Part shown: positions 17,173 to 25,527 of the stretch, in pieces
Layout of the letters: each line of letters begins with the position of its first letter
How positions within the stretch are numbered: position 1 is the first letter of the stretch
DNA from: Microcaldota archaeon
Lineage (GTDB): Archaea; Micrarchaeota; Micrarchaeia; Micrarchaeales; CABMGC01
Direction of reading: 5' to 3'
Length of the DNA: 41,662 nt
NCBI GenBank assembly: GCA_021803425.1
Contig: JAJZLN010000004.1
Coordinates: forward strand, 1-41,662
The notes under the pieces: model-generated
Databases searched by the model: none
Told to the model about the DNA's origin: nothing
The model's input: only the letters and a program-made list of their open reading frames with translations
Translations under genes and position numbers: made by a program

Positions 17173-18417
17173 TCATTGTTTGTTGAGCCTTAGGACTTCT
17201 TTAACTTTAGCTATTGCATCTATAACTGTATCTACCTCTTCCTGCGTGTTGTATATGTAAAAGCTGATCCTTGCAACTGCATTCTCTGAAAGAAGCTCTC
17301 TTACGAGAGGCATTGCACAGTGGTGGCCCGCTCTTATTGCAATGCCTTCGCTGTTGAATATGGTAGCGATGTCATGCGGATGCGCCCCGTCAATCTTGAA
17401 GGATATTACCCCTATCCTTTTATTTATTTCTTCAATTCCTGGACCAAAAATGCTCATGCCCTTTACATCTGCAAGCCTTTTAAGTGCATACATGGTAATT
17501 GCATTTTCATGCATTTCGATATTTTTTATCCCTACACCTTTGAGATATTTTATTGCAGCTCCGAATCCTATACCGCCCTCTATATTAGATGTTCCAGCTT
17601 CGAATTTCCACGGAAGCTCATTCCATTCAGATTTATCAAAATTCACGCTCCTTATCATGTCGCCTCCACCGAGTACCGGGGGCATATTTTCCAGAATATC
17701 TTCTTTTGCATAAAGTACACCTATTCCTGCAGGCCCAAGCATCTTATGGCTTGAAAAGGCATAGAAATCGCAATCTATATTCTTTACATCAACCCCGATA
17801 TGTGGTGCGGCCTGTGCGCCATCGACGAGAACTACCGCACCATTGGAATGTGCAAGCTCAACCATTTCCTTTGCAGGGTTGACAGTGCCAAGCACGTTGG
17901 AAACATGGGTAAATGCAACTATTTTAGGATTTTTTTTAAGCTTTTCCCTGTAGTCATCCATATCTATAAATTTAGACTCGTTAAGCTTTACATATTCAAG
18001 ATGTGCTTTTTTCCTCTCAGCAAGCATCTGCCACGGAACTATGTTGCTGTGATGTTCCATTGTAGTTATGAGTATTGTGTCCCCTTCCTTGATATTTTCA
18101 TTGCCCCATGACAAAGCAACGATGTTTATGGCTTCGGTAGCATTCCGGACATATACTATTTCCCGGTATGAGCCAGCATTTATCCAATCAGCAGCAAGCT
18201 CCTTGGAATTGGTATATTCCTCTGTAGCCTTTACAGATATGTCATACATGCCGCGGTGTATGTTGGCATTATACGTTTGATAATAATCAGAAACGGCATT
18301 TATTACTTGCATTGGCTTCTGGGAAGTAGCTGCGCTATCCAGATATACAAGCCGTTTTCCGTTTTTCTTCAAGTTAAGGATAGGAAAATCCTTCCTTATT
18401 TCATCAGTATTGATCAT
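17173..18417 (-). CDS. sufS: Cysteine desulfurase SufS
   Basis: A PLP enzyme of 414 residues that releases sulfur from cysteine as a persulfide for Fe-S cluster assembly. Seen: N-terminal YLDSAATSQKP, TTMEHHSNIVPW, the PLP-binding lysine in SSHKMLGP, GTSNIEGGIGF, and the active-site cysteine in RAGHHCAMP with the downstream RISFYIYNTQEEVD (group II desulfurase pattern). Last gene of the suf operon: its ATG is 2 nt beyond the sufC stop, and GGAGGT inside the 3' end of sufC is its ribosome binding site. No SufE or SufU partner is visible in the window. Confidence 0.95.
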   Translation of the reverse strand: MINTDEIRKDFPILNLKKNGKRLVYLDSAATSQKPMQVINAVSDYYQTYNANIHRGMYDISVKATEEYTNSKELAADWINAGSYREIVYVRNATEAINIVALSWGNENIKEGDTILITTMEHHSNIVPWQMLAERKKAHLEYVKLNESKFIDMDDYREKLKKNPKIVAFTHVSNVLGTVNPAKEMVELAHSNGAVVLVDGAQAAPHIGVDVKNIDCDFYAFSSHKMLGPAGIGVLYAKEDILENMPPVLGGGDMIRSVNFDKSEWNELPWKFEAGTSNIEGGIGFGAAIKYLKGVGIKNIEMHENAITMYALKRLADVKGMSIFGPGIEEINKRIGVISFKIDGAHPHDIATIFNSEGIAIRAGHHCAMPLVRELLSENAVARISFYIYNTQEEVDTVIDAIAKVKEVLRLNKQ

Positions 18418-18419
18418 TG

Positions 18420-19154
18420 CTACTGTACCTCCGGTTTATATCCTTCCCTCTCTATCTCCTCAATCAACTCCTTTCCGCCTTCTTTGACTATTCTTCCGTC
18501 GGTCATAACGTGTATGTACTGTGGATTCATATAATTAAGTATTCTGCTATAGTGGGTTATTAGAAGAATGCCGGCATTGCTTTTTTCCCTGAATCTATTT
18601 ATGTTATCTGCAACCACCCTTACTGCATCAACATCAAGCCCAGAATCGGGTTCGTCGAGTATTGCAATCTTAGGATTTAATATTGACATTTGGAGTATCT
18701 CCATCTTCTTCTTTTCGCCTCCAGAAAATCCGTAGTTCAAGGATCTTCCTATGAGATCTTCCCTTAGCTTCAGGCTTTCCGAATTGTTTTTTATCTCACT
18801 CATGAATTCACGGTAGCCTAGCTTGGGCGCACTGATCGCCCCTCTCGCAGAATTAAGGAAATTGATTATTCCAAGCCCTTCTATCTCAATTGGATTTTGG
18901 AATTGCATGAATATTCCAAGCTTCGCACGCTCATTTACCGGCATCTCATTAATTCTTTTGCCGTCTGCAATTATCTCGCCATCAGTAATCTTGGTGCCAG
19001 GATGGCCCATAATTGATTTGGCAAGCGTGGTCTTTCCTGAACCGTTTGGGCCCATAAGCACATGCAATTCGCCGCCGCCAATTTTCAGATTCACTCCTTT
19101 TAAAACGCTTCTGCGTTCTGCGTCCGCATATAGATTCTTTATCTCCAATATCAT
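18420..19154 (-). CDS. sufC: Fe-S assembly ATPase SufC
   Basis: An ABC-type ATPase of 244 residues, the energy module of the SufBCD scaffold. Seen: Walker A GPNGSGKTT, Q-loop FMQFQNPIEIEG, signature FSGGEKKKMEI (the SufC form), Walker B AILDEPDSGLDVDA and H-loop LITHYSRIL. The long reading frame upstream of ATG 19154 lies inside sufD and is not SufC-like. GGTGA overlapping the sufD stop provides the ribosome binding site, with 4 nt between the genes. Confidence 0.96.
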   Translation of the reverse strand: MILEIKNLYADAERRSVLKGVNLKIGGGELHVLMGPNGSGKTTLAKSIMGHPGTKITDGEIIADGKRINEMPVNERAKLGIFMQFQNPIEIEGLGIINFLNSARGAISAPKLGYREFMSEIKNNSESLKLREDLIGRSLNYGFSGGEKKKMEILQMSILNPKIAILDEPDSGLDVDAVRVVADNINRFREKSNAGILLITHYSRILNYMNPQYIHVMTDGRIVKEGGKELIEEIEREGYKPEVQ

Positions 19155-19158
19155 GTTT

Positions 19159-20400
19159 TCACCTACTTTTCCATATTTTATTTGCAGTAATTCCGGGAAT
19201 ATTGCCGGGTATTCCGCCTTCAAGCCTGTCCAAAATAATTGACATAGCAATTTCGCTTGAAATTCCGTCATTCATCTTTGATACATATTTTGATACAAAT
19301 GCAATTATGAACATTCTCTTTGCTACTTTTTCCTCAAGACCGCGCGACTGCAGGTAGAAAAGCGCATCTTCATCTATCGGTGAAGTTGCCGCTGAATGCG
19401 TAGCTTTTACTTCGTCGCTATAATCTATGGACATGTCTGGAAGCGCATCTATATGTGCATCCTTACTTAAGAGGATGCCTCTTTCAGTTATTCTTGAAAG
19501 GCACCCTTTAGTGCCATTTTCCACTTTGGCGAATCCTTTAAGCATGCATTGTGATGAGCCATCAAGAACTGCGCCAGAATCAAGGATGGCAGCGCTCCTC
19601 CGCTTTTTGTTTGTTATGGCTGTGCTTATATCAAATCGCTGGTTTTCAGCTCCAAATGCAAATTCTGTTATTTCAGCATTGCTGTCTATTCCATCAGAGT
19701 CTACATGCGTGCGTGTTTTTGTGGCACAGCCTCCACTGTACACGAAATTTGCTTTGAGCTTTGATCTGTCATGCAGGCGCGCCTTGTATAAGTTAACTAT
19801 ATTCACTCTGTCGTTTTCATTATGTACCATGTTGATTTCCACATTGGAATCCTCCCCGATATTTGTTTCATGAAGCGCTGTTACAAGAGAATCCGCATCT
19901 GAAGCAGATGCAAAGAATTCCAGTACGGTTAAATCAGATTTCTTTCCGGTTTTGACCATAACCTGCACATTCAGACTGCACCTGTTTACAAATAAAAGAT
20001 TTACTTTCTTGTGCTCCGAATCGCCTAACTCTATAAAGATGAAGCGGTTTGAATTTGCATTTGAAAATGCGGCAAGCTTGTCTTCAGAGCTTTTAAACAT
20101 TTTATCGGTAAGCGATGCTATCCCAACGCTCTCTGAATCCGATATTTTTAAATCCTTATCAAAACTTTTTACTGAATGGTCTGATATTATTGCATTGAAT
20201 TTTATTTTTGTTTTCTCTGCAATATCCAATGCCAATAATTCAGTTTCAGACTCATTCTTGTTTATATCGACTTCATCTTCTGCACCAAATCCGTCAAGCT
20301 TGATATTCACATAATATTTCTTGTAAATTTCGTTAGTTTCGATTGGCAGGGATCTATAATATGCATTGGCTTCATCTACAAATTCCTTATAAGTATACAC
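19159..20400 (-). CDS. sufD: Fe-S assembly scaffold protein SufD
   Basis: A 413-residue SufD-like subunit that pairs with SufB. The N-terminal part is polar and divergent. The C-terminal two-thirds shows the SufB/D beta-helix: GCATKTRTHVDSDGIDSNAEIT, KGFAKVENGTKGCLSRITERGILLSKDAHIDALPDMSID, then DEVKATHSAATSPIDEDALFYLQSRG, the conserved SufB/SufD tail with its His. GTG at 20400 is chosen because AGGTGA lies 6 nt before it. It follows sufB by 18 nt. Confidence 0.9.
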   Translation of the reverse strand: MYTYKEFVDEANAYYRSLPIETNEIYKKYYVNIKLDGFGAEDEVDINKNESETELLALDIAEKTKIKFNAIISDHSVKSFDKDLKISDSESVGIASLTDKMFKSSEDKLAAFSNANSNRFIFIELGDSEHKKVNLLFVNRCSLNVQVMVKTGKKSDLTVLEFFASASDADSLVTALHETNIGEDSNVEINMVHNENDRVNIVNLYKARLHDRSKLKANFVYSGGCATKTRTHVDSDGIDSNAEITEFAFGAENQRFDISTAITNKKRRSAAILDSGAVLDGSSQCMLKGFAKVENGTKGCLSRITERGILLSKDAHIDALPDMSIDYSDEVKATHSAATSPIDEDALFYLQSRGLEEKVAKRMFIIAFVSKYVSKMNDGISSEIAMSIILDRLEGGIPGNIPGITANKIWKSR

Positions 20401-20418
20401 TTCAAGTCACCTAAAAAA

Positions 20419-21831
20419 TCAACCGACTCCTTTGCTAGTATCCAATTTTATTAGTCTCTTCAACTCCAATGAATATTCAACCGGAAGCACTTTTGTTAGG
20501 TCATCTATAAAACCGAGCACTATCATTGCAGTAGCATCATCTTCTGAAATTCCCCTGGACATAAGGTAAAATATCTCATCATCGCTTATTTTTCCCACCT
20601 TAGCCTCGTGGCTTATCACTGCGTCGCTCCTGTTTATCTGATTATAAGGGTAAGTATTTGTTTTGGCATTTTCATCAAGCAGGAGAGCATCGCATGATAC
20701 ATGCGATTTAGCGCCCTCGGCATTCTTTGCAACATGAAGCAGACCCCTGAATGTTGTAACGCCTGTGCCCTTTGACACGCTTTTCGATATGATCTTCGAA
20801 GTTGTATGGGGCGCAAGATGGTATATCTTGCCTCCAGAATCCTGTATCTGCCCATCACCGGCAATTGCTATGGAAATTACTTCGCCACGCGAGCCTTCAC
20901 CCTGCAGCATTATGGAAGGATATTTCATGTTTATCCCGCTCCCTATGTTGGCATCTATCCATTCCACTCTGGCATTTTTGGCTGCATGTGCACGCTGGGT
21001 TACAAGATTATAGACATTCTTGGACCAATTTTGTATGGTAACGTACCTTATATGTGCATTTTCCATGGCTACAAGTTCAACTACAGCTGCATGCAATGAA
21101 TTAGCAGCATATACCGGAGCAGTACATCCTTCCAGATAGGTAACATCTGCACCTTCATCTGCTATTATAAGCGTCCTTTCAAACTGGCCAGAATTCTTTG
21201 CATTTATCCTAAAATATGCATTGAGTGGCATGGGTACTTTGACTCCTTTTGGCACATATATGAAACTGCCTCCTGACCAAGTAGCGGTATTCAATGCTGC
21301 AAACTTATTGTCATTTGCAGGCACTTCTTTGCCCCAATATTTTTTCATAAGATCGGGATATTTTTTAACTGCAGTATCCGTATCAGTAAATATTACACCG
21401 AGCTTCTCCAACTCCAAATTTATATGCGAATAAACTACAGAGCTATCAAACTGCGCCTCTGCTCCGGCAAAGAATTTCCTTTCGGCTTCTGGGACCCCCA
21501 ATTTATTGAATGTCTGCTTTATATCGTCAGGCACGTTTTCCCATTTGTTAGCCTCCTTGGCATTAGGATTCATATAATAATAGAAATCGTCATAATTTAT
21601 TTTGCTTAGATCCGCACCCCATGAAGGAGTAGGCTTACTCTCGAATATATTGAATGCCGCAATTCTCTTTTCAAGCATCCATTCCGGTTCATTTTTTATT
21701 CTTGAAATCATACGCACTACATTCTCAGAAAGCCCCTTTGGAAAATCTTCATACTCAACGTCCTGATAAAAGCCGTACTTTTCAATATATTCGTTTCTCT
21801 CAACTACCTCTTCTAATCCTTCATTTACCAT
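20419..21831 (-). CDS. sufB: Fe-S assembly scaffold protein SufB
   Basis: The 470-residue core scaffold on which the cluster is built. Seen: WSGGSFIYVPKGVKVPMPLNAYFRIN, the ERTLIIADEGADVTYLEGCTAP block with the conserved cysteine, NWSKNVYNLVTQRA, GSRGEVISIAIAGDGQ, and the C-terminal ISHEAKVGKISDDEIFYLMSRG with the Glu/His cluster-binding region. ATG 21831 is the right start: GGGTG 9 nt upstream fits a ribosome binding site, and extra upstream codons of the open frame lie inside the regulator gene. It follows the regulator by 4 nt. Confidence 0.96.
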   Translation of the reverse strand: MVNEGLEEVVERNEYIEKYGFYQDVEYEDFPKGLSENVVRMISRIKNEPEWMLEKRIAAFNIFESKPTPSWGADLSKINYDDFYYYMNPNAKEANKWENVPDDIKQTFNKLGVPEAERKFFAGAEAQFDSSVVYSHINLELEKLGVIFTDTDTAVKKYPDLMKKYWGKEVPANDNKFAALNTATWSGGSFIYVPKGVKVPMPLNAYFRINAKNSGQFERTLIIADEGADVTYLEGCTAPVYAANSLHAAVVELVAMENAHIRYVTIQNWSKNVYNLVTQRAHAAKNARVEWIDANIGSGINMKYPSIMLQGEGSRGEVISIAIAGDGQIQDSGGKIYHLAPHTTSKIISKSVSKGTGVTTFRGLLHVAKNAEGAKSHVSCDALLLDENAKTNTYPYNQINRSDAVISHEAKVGKISDDEIFYLMSRGISEDDATAMIVLGFIDDLTKVLPVEYSLELKRLIKLDTSKGVG

Positions 21832-21835
21832 CTGA

Positions 21836-22171
21836 TTACACCCTGATCTTATTAAGTGATGAAAATGCGCAGCCAAACTGGTTCAGAGAAGCGCATAAAG
21901 AGCATATGTACTTGTTAACTTCGTCTTTTTCTCCTGCAGCAATCTTAGCCGAGAATTTTTTAATCTCGGATTCATCGAAATTTTTGATTAAATCCCTGAT
22001 TTTATCTGAATAAGAGCCATTAAGGTATTTGCTTACTGCTGCCTGCGTAACGCCGAGAATCCCTGCGATCCTCTCTTCGCTTAGATTATAATTTCTGCTC
22101 AGTTCCAAAGCCATCGCAATCCTTACAGATGGTACGATCTCTTTGGATGCTCTTACATATCCGTTAACCAT
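21836..22171 (-). CDS. HTH transcriptional regulator with C-terminal cysteine cluster, first gene of the suf operon
   Basis: A 111-residue DNA-binding protein. Seen: EIVPSVRIAMALELSRNYNLSEERIAGILGVTQAAVSKYLNG, a helix-turn-helix closely resembling an archaeal regulator family with the same VTQAAVSxYL recognition helix (COG2522-like). The C-terminal segment YICSLCASLNQFGC carries Cys-x2-Cys-x7-Cys, able to bind a metal or Fe-S cluster. Being first in the operon and 4 nt from sufB, it probably senses Fe-S status and represses the operon through the palindrome just upstream. That is inference, analogous to SufR/IscR but unrelated in sequence. GTG 22180 is an alternative start. Confidence 0.8.
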   Translation of the reverse strand: MVNGYVRASKEIVPSVRIAMALELSRNYNLSEERIAGILGVTQAAVSKYLNGSYSDKIRDLIKNFDESEIKKFSAKIAAGEKDEVNKYICSLCASLNQFGCAFSSLNKIRV

Positions 22172-22181
22172 TGTAACCACA

Positions 22182-22200
22182 AATATAACTGAGTTATATT
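22182..22200. promoter_or_regulatory. Palindromic operator of the suf operon (probable)
   Basis: AATATAAC-TGA-GTTATATT is a perfect 8-bp inverted repeat with a 3-nt spacer. It lies between the TATA box and the regulator start codon, over the predicted transcription start (near 22187). A protein bound here would block initiation, so this is the likely autoregulatory site of the first-gene HTH protein. Confidence 0.6.
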
Positions 22201-22207
22201 ATACCCT

Positions 22208-22217
22208 ATATATATTA
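22208..22217 (-). promoter_or_regulatory. TATA box of the suf operon
   Basis: TATATATATT (plus-strand reading) is centred about 26 nt before position 22187, inside the palindromic operator. No other TATA-like box is needed for the five genes downstream, which are joined by gaps of 2-18 nt. Confidence 0.55.
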
Positions 22218-22315
22218 AAACCCAACGTCAGGCCGAGATATCCAAGGACAACTACCGCATATTGAACATCTGGCAAAATGTATAAGTATTAATTCTTTTT
22301 CCTGAATAAACAAAT

Positions 22316-23098
22316 ATGCCAAAATCGAAATTTGAATCAGTAGATCCTGATAATCCTACCGGACATGGAGGCGCACTTTACCATATAGGGCTTAAAAAAG
22401 GAGATGTTGGAAGAATAGCACTTATGCCTGGAGATCCAGGAAGGGTGCCGTTAATAGCAAATCATTTTAAGAATGCAGAGAAGCTTGCAGTAAACAGAGA
22501 ATATACGTCATACGGAGGATATGTTGGAGACGAATACGTCATTGCCATATCAACAGGGATAGGCAGCCCTTCAACAGGCATTGCCATAGAGGAGCTTGCA
22601 CGGCTTGGGGTCACGACAATGATAAGAGTCGGAACATGCGGGGCAATACAGAAGGAAATACGCCCGGGGGCAGCGATAATAGCAGATGCTGCAGTAAGGC
22701 TTGAGGGAACATCAAAACAATATATAATGACGGAGTATCCGGCTGCGGCAAATCCAGAAACAGTCATAGCGCTCAAAAAATCTGCATCAAAGTTGGGCAA
22801 AAATTTTGAGGTTGGAATAACGGCTTCGACAGATTCTTTTTACGGGGGACAGAAAAGGCCAGGATTCAACGGATATTTCCCTAATAACACAAAGAATCTG
22901 GTTGAAGACCTGCAAAAAGCTAGGGTACTGTGTTTTGAAATGGAAGCGTCGGCCCTTTTCACAATAGGTAGAATATATGGCATCAATACCGGAGCGGTGC
23001 TTGCAGTTGTAGACAATATGGTAAAAAAAGAATTTAGGCTTCACGCCGGAATAGAAGACGCAATAGATATTGCTATAGGAGCAATAAAGGATCTTTAA
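22316..23098 (+). CDS. Uridine/purine nucleoside phosphorylase (NP-I family)
   Basis: A 260-residue nucleoside phosphorylase that splits a nucleoside with phosphate into base and ribose-1-phosphate. Seen: phosphate-binding LMPGDPGRV, ISTGIGSPSTGIAIEEL, MIRVGTCGAI, and CFEMEASALFTIG, the ribose-binding Glu-Met-Glu motif. FYGGQKRPGF in the specificity region recalls uridine phosphorylases, but purine specificity cannot be excluded. TATAAGTATT at 22281-22290 predicts a leader near 5 nt. It probably feeds pyrimidine or purine salvage. The split-barrel gene follows after 30 nt and is likely co-transcribed. Confidence 0.88.
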   Translation: MPKSKFESVDPDNPTGHGGALYHIGLKKGDVGRIALMPGDPGRVPLIANHFKNAEKLAVNREYTSYGGYVGDEYVIAISTGIGSPSTGIAIEELARLGVTTMIRVGTCGAIQKEIRPGAAIIADAAVRLEGTSKQYIMTEYPAAANPETVIALKKSASKLGKNFEVGITASTDSFYGGQKRPGFNGYFPNNTKNLVEDLQKARVLCFEMEASALFTIGRIYGINTGAVLAVVDNMVKKEFRLHAGIEDAIDIAIGAIKDL

Positions 23099-23128
23099 TA
23101 ATATGATGTATTAACACACGGTGACAAA

Positions 23129-23515
23129 ATGCAAACATTATCTGAAAAGGCAAAGAAGCTTCTTGAAGGGAAGAACTTTGCGAATATAGCTACACTGATG
23201 AAGGACGGCTCTCCGCATGTGACTACTACATGGGTTGATCACGATGGGGATACAATACTGATAAATACCACAGAAAACAGGGTAAAGACGATTAATGTTA
23301 GAAGGGATCCGCGCGTCGCCCTGAGCGTATTTGATATTGACGATCCGTACAATGCAATATTCATAAGGGGCAACGTCACTGAGATGACAAAGGAAGGCTC
23401 GGAGGAACATATAGATATGCTATCGCAGAGATATGTAGGCGCAAATTACAGACAGCATGGGGATAGGATAATACTGAAGATAACTCCTTTGCACATTTTC
23501 ATGACAAAACCCTGA
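23129..23515 (+). CDS. PPOX-class split-barrel flavin/F420-binding protein
   Basis: A 128-residue split beta-barrel protein of the pyridoxamine-5'-phosphate-oxidase-like superfamily. Seen: FANIATLMKDGSPHVTTTWVDHDGDTILINTTENRVKTINVRRDPRVALSVFDIDDP, the standard pattern of F420- or FMN-binding family B proteins, followed by the dimer-forming strands. The cofactor (FMN, F420 or haem) and substrate cannot be told from sequence; many annotated members are called F420-dependent oxidoreductases. GGTGA 5 nt before the ATG is a clear ribosome binding site. It follows the nucleoside phosphorylase by 30 nt. Confidence 0.85.
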   Translation: MQTLSEKAKKLLEGKNFANIATLMKDGSPHVTTTWVDHDGDTILINTTENRVKTINVRRDPRVALSVFDIDDPYNAIFIRGNVTEMTKEGSEEHIDMLSQRYVGANYRQHGDRIILKITPLHIFMTKP

Positions 23516-23567
23516 TTTTGCAGGAAAAGGATTTATTTATCATGGCCAGCTTAATTAAGCGGTAAAC

Positions 23568-24548
23568 ATGTTTTTACATAAGCAGAAACCAACAGTACAC
23601 AGCAATAACCCAGATACTACCACAGCAAAGCGCAGTATTGAAGAGAAGCTTCAAAACAAGAGTATCGAAGAGAAGAATATAATAATAAACGGGGTGAAGG
23701 TCAATTATCTTGAGGCAGGTTCAGGCAAAAATTACATGCTGCTTATCCATGGCGGGCTGAATTCCACTGCATTCTCCACGTGGTCCTTGCATAATTCAAT
23801 GATTGAGTCTTTTTCTAAAAATTTCAAGGTAATTGCACCAGATCTTCCAGGCTATGGCGCAAGTGAAAATCCATCAAGATGCACGCAGGAATATTACCTG
23901 AACTTCGTAAAGGATTTCATGGATGTGATGGGGATTGAAAAAACGAACATGATAGGGGCATCGATGGGCGGCGGTATAGCTTTGGGATTCTCCATGAAAA
24001 ATCCTGATCGTGTACATTCCTTGGTGCTTGTAGGCCCTTACGGACTATCCAAAATAGACGCGCCAGGACCAATAAGGTTCATGGCAAGATTTCCGAAACT
24101 CAGCGACAAAGGAATAAAATTCCTGCATCGCCACAATAAAATAGTAGGCGCAATTCTTTCAGTATTGAAGGATGAAGAGAAAGAAGAATACATAAAAAAA
24201 GGGATAAAAATGGTGAATAAGGAGGGAGTGCAAAAAGCCTTCTATGAATTTCTTGCAGATGAAGCTAAATCAAGGAATAGGGGATTCAAAACGGATTACA
24301 GCGAATCAATAAGCACCTTGAATGACACAGGGATAAAGCTCCTTATTGTAACTGGGGAAAAAGACCCTTTTGTGTCTGCCGAGGATGTTAAAAATGCAGC
24401 ATCAAAAGTTAGGGGCGCAAGAGTAGCCATAATAGATGGATGCACGCACGCCCCCCATTACCAAAAACCGGAAGAGTTCAAGTCCATAGTGTGGAGATTC
24501 GTAATGGAGAATGAAATATCCGAACTTCTCAGATTCTTCGAAATATAG
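23568..24548 (+). CDS. Alpha/beta-hydrolase
   Basis: A 326-residue alpha/beta-hydrolase. The triad is visible: nucleophile Ser132 in IGASMGGG, acid Asp in TGEKDPFV, and His in DGCTHAPHYQKPEEF. The oxyanion-hole region is LLIHGGLNST. About 45 polar N-terminal residues, including a repeated S-I-E-E-K motif (23-27 and 32-36), precede the core and have no signal peptide. The cap domain lies between Gly and Asp regions. The class includes esterases, C-C hydrolases and haloperoxidases, so the substrate is unknown. ATTTATTTAT at 23531-23540 serves as its own TATA box. Confidence 0.85.
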   Translation: MFLHKQKPTVHSNNPDTTTAKRSIEEKLQNKSIEEKNIIINGVKVNYLEAGSGKNYMLLIHGGLNSTAFSTWSLHNSMIESFSKNFKVIAPDLPGYGASENPSRCTQEYYLNFVKDFMDVMGIEKTNMIGASMGGGIALGFSMKNPDRVHSLVLVGPYGLSKIDAPGPIRFMARFPKLSDKGIKFLHRHNKIVGAILSVLKDEEKEEYIKKGIKMVNKEGVQKAFYEFLADEAKSRNRGFKTDYSESISTLNDTGIKLLIVTGEKDPFVSAEDVKNAASKVRGARVAIIDGCTHAPHYQKPEEFKSIVWRFVMENEISELLRFFEI

Positions 24549-24724
24549 ATTCTGTAAGTACAAATTGCTACTAAATGCTTGTTTGGCTGGAGTAGATTAA
24601 TTGACTGGAACTGCCGCCCAATTAACCACATTTTTCCGCACAACAACTTCATTACGGCATTTCACGTACGCCACACACAAAAACAGATATCGAAAAGAAA
24701 TGCTGAATTCGTAAAATTACAGGA

Positions 24725-25162
24725 TCATTTGCGGTTTACCCATATCAATACTTCTATCTCGTCCTTTACGGCATCATTGCCATATTCATAAAGGAGCTGC
24801 CATCCGCGCCTTGTACCTCCTGAATTTAGCTTGTCTTGGCACTCACTTATTAGCAGCATATGTATTGCTTCGGATCCATTTTTTATTATGTTATACCAGC
24901 CTGCGCCGGAATTGTTGTCAAGCTTTTCTTGGTAATCCCTAATAAGTCGGATTTTTACCCCATTAGTGCCGTTGGCTGCAAGTTCCCTCCACCCCGTTCC
25001 GGAAAGAATATCAAGTTTTTCTTTGTAATCGTCTATGAGCTTCATCTGCAAAGACTCGTCGCCATGCATTATTATTTTATTGATCAGATCTACTGCATTT
25101 ACTGAATTAGATCCAGATAGCTTCTTGAATAGAAAATCCGGACAATCTCGCTTCATTTTCAT
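24725..25162 (-). CDS. Hypothetical helical-repeat protein
   Basis: A 145-residue protein of no recognised family. It consists of about three tandem 32-residue units with the pattern LIxDYxEKLDxxSGxGWxxLxxNGxxAVxxxLI. Clear copies start at LIDDYKEKLD, LIRDYQEKLD and LISECQDKLN, with a weaker unit before them. The regular spacing and amphipathic helices suggest an alpha-solenoid (HEAT/TPR-like) protein-binding scaffold. No signal peptide or membrane segment is seen. It begins 27 nt downstream of the tRNA-Ala gene on the same strand and may be read from the tRNA promoter, since no separate TATA box is obvious. Confidence 0.55.
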   Translation of the reverse strand: MKMKRDCPDFLFKKLSGSNSVNAVDLINKIIMHGDESLQMKLIDDYKEKLDILSGTGWRELAANGTNGVKIRLIRDYQEKLDNNSGAGWYNIIKNGSEAIHMLLISECQDKLNSGGTRRGWQLLYEYGNDAVKDEIEVLIWVNRK

Positions 25163-25189
25163 TTTGTCGCCTTTTTATCGGCATGTAGA

Positions 25190-25284
25190 TGGACTTGTCG
25201 GGATTCGAACCCGAAACCTACCGCCTTATTGGCAGGCTTAAACCTGCATGCAAAGCGGTCGCTCTACCGTTGAGCCACAAGCCC
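25190..25284 (-). tRNA. tRNA-Ala (anticodon UGC) with a 23-nt intron
   Basis: Read on the minus strand: acceptor GGGCTTG/CAAGTCC (one G-U), D arm GCTC/GAGC, anticodon stem ACCGC/GCGGT, T arm TCGGG/CCCGA around TTCGAAT, and discriminator A. The anticodon loop begins TTTGCA (anticodon TGC, Ala). An insert at 25226-25248 then separates position 37 from 38, the usual place for archaeal introns. The insert contains a GCAGG/CCTGC hairpin. The spliced tRNA is 72 nt. CCA is not encoded. An AT-rich TATA-like box (ATATTTAAT) lies about 26 nt upstream. The exact splice junction may shift by a base. Confidence 0.88.
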
Positions 25285-25351
25285 CTAGATAAAATATCCT
25301 GCGATTCATTAAATATGTTTTGTTTATATCCGTAAATCGCGGTATAAAAAA

Positions 25352-25360
25352 GGTTTATAT
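25352..25360 (+). promoter_or_regulatory. TATA box of the acidic microprotein gene
   Basis: TTTATATAG lies about 58 nt before the ATG at 25414, predicting a leader near 30 nt that contains the GGTGG ribosome binding site. A good TATA box plus a good Shine-Dalgarno sequence suggests strong expression. Confidence 0.55.
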
Positions 25361-25413
25361 AGTTTTCTATTAAAAGGTTGCTTAAATATTAAGGAATTAT
25401 CTGGTGGAAAACC

Positions 25414-25518
25414 ATGGCAAAAGAAGAATTTGAAGACGACGAATCAGAAGATGAAGAAGAAAGCGACGACTTCGATGAAGAGGAATTTGAGGACGACGAC
25501 GACTTCGAAGAAGAGTAG
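25414..25518 (+). CDS. Extremely acidic 34-residue microprotein
   Basis: A small protein too short for most gene finders. Translation gives MAKEEFEDDESED..., in which 25 of 34 residues are Asp or Glu, with four Phe (6, 20, 25, 31) spaced among them, one Lys and two Ser. Coding is supported by the GGTGG ribosome binding site 8 nt before the ATG, a TATA box near 25356 and a nine-T run just after the stop. The family is unknown. A free acidic tail of this kind could mimic nucleic acid or bind basic proteins such as histones, ribosomal proteins or chaperones, with Phe as anchors. That is only inference. Confidence 0.6.
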   Translation: MAKEEFEDDESEDEEESDDFDEEEFEDDDDFEEE

Positions 25519-25527
25519 TTCCTTCGA

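Noticed and set aside
19155-19271. N-terminal extension of sufC
   Set aside because: It lies within sufD and has no SufC similarity; ATG 19154 with GGTGA upstream is the real start.
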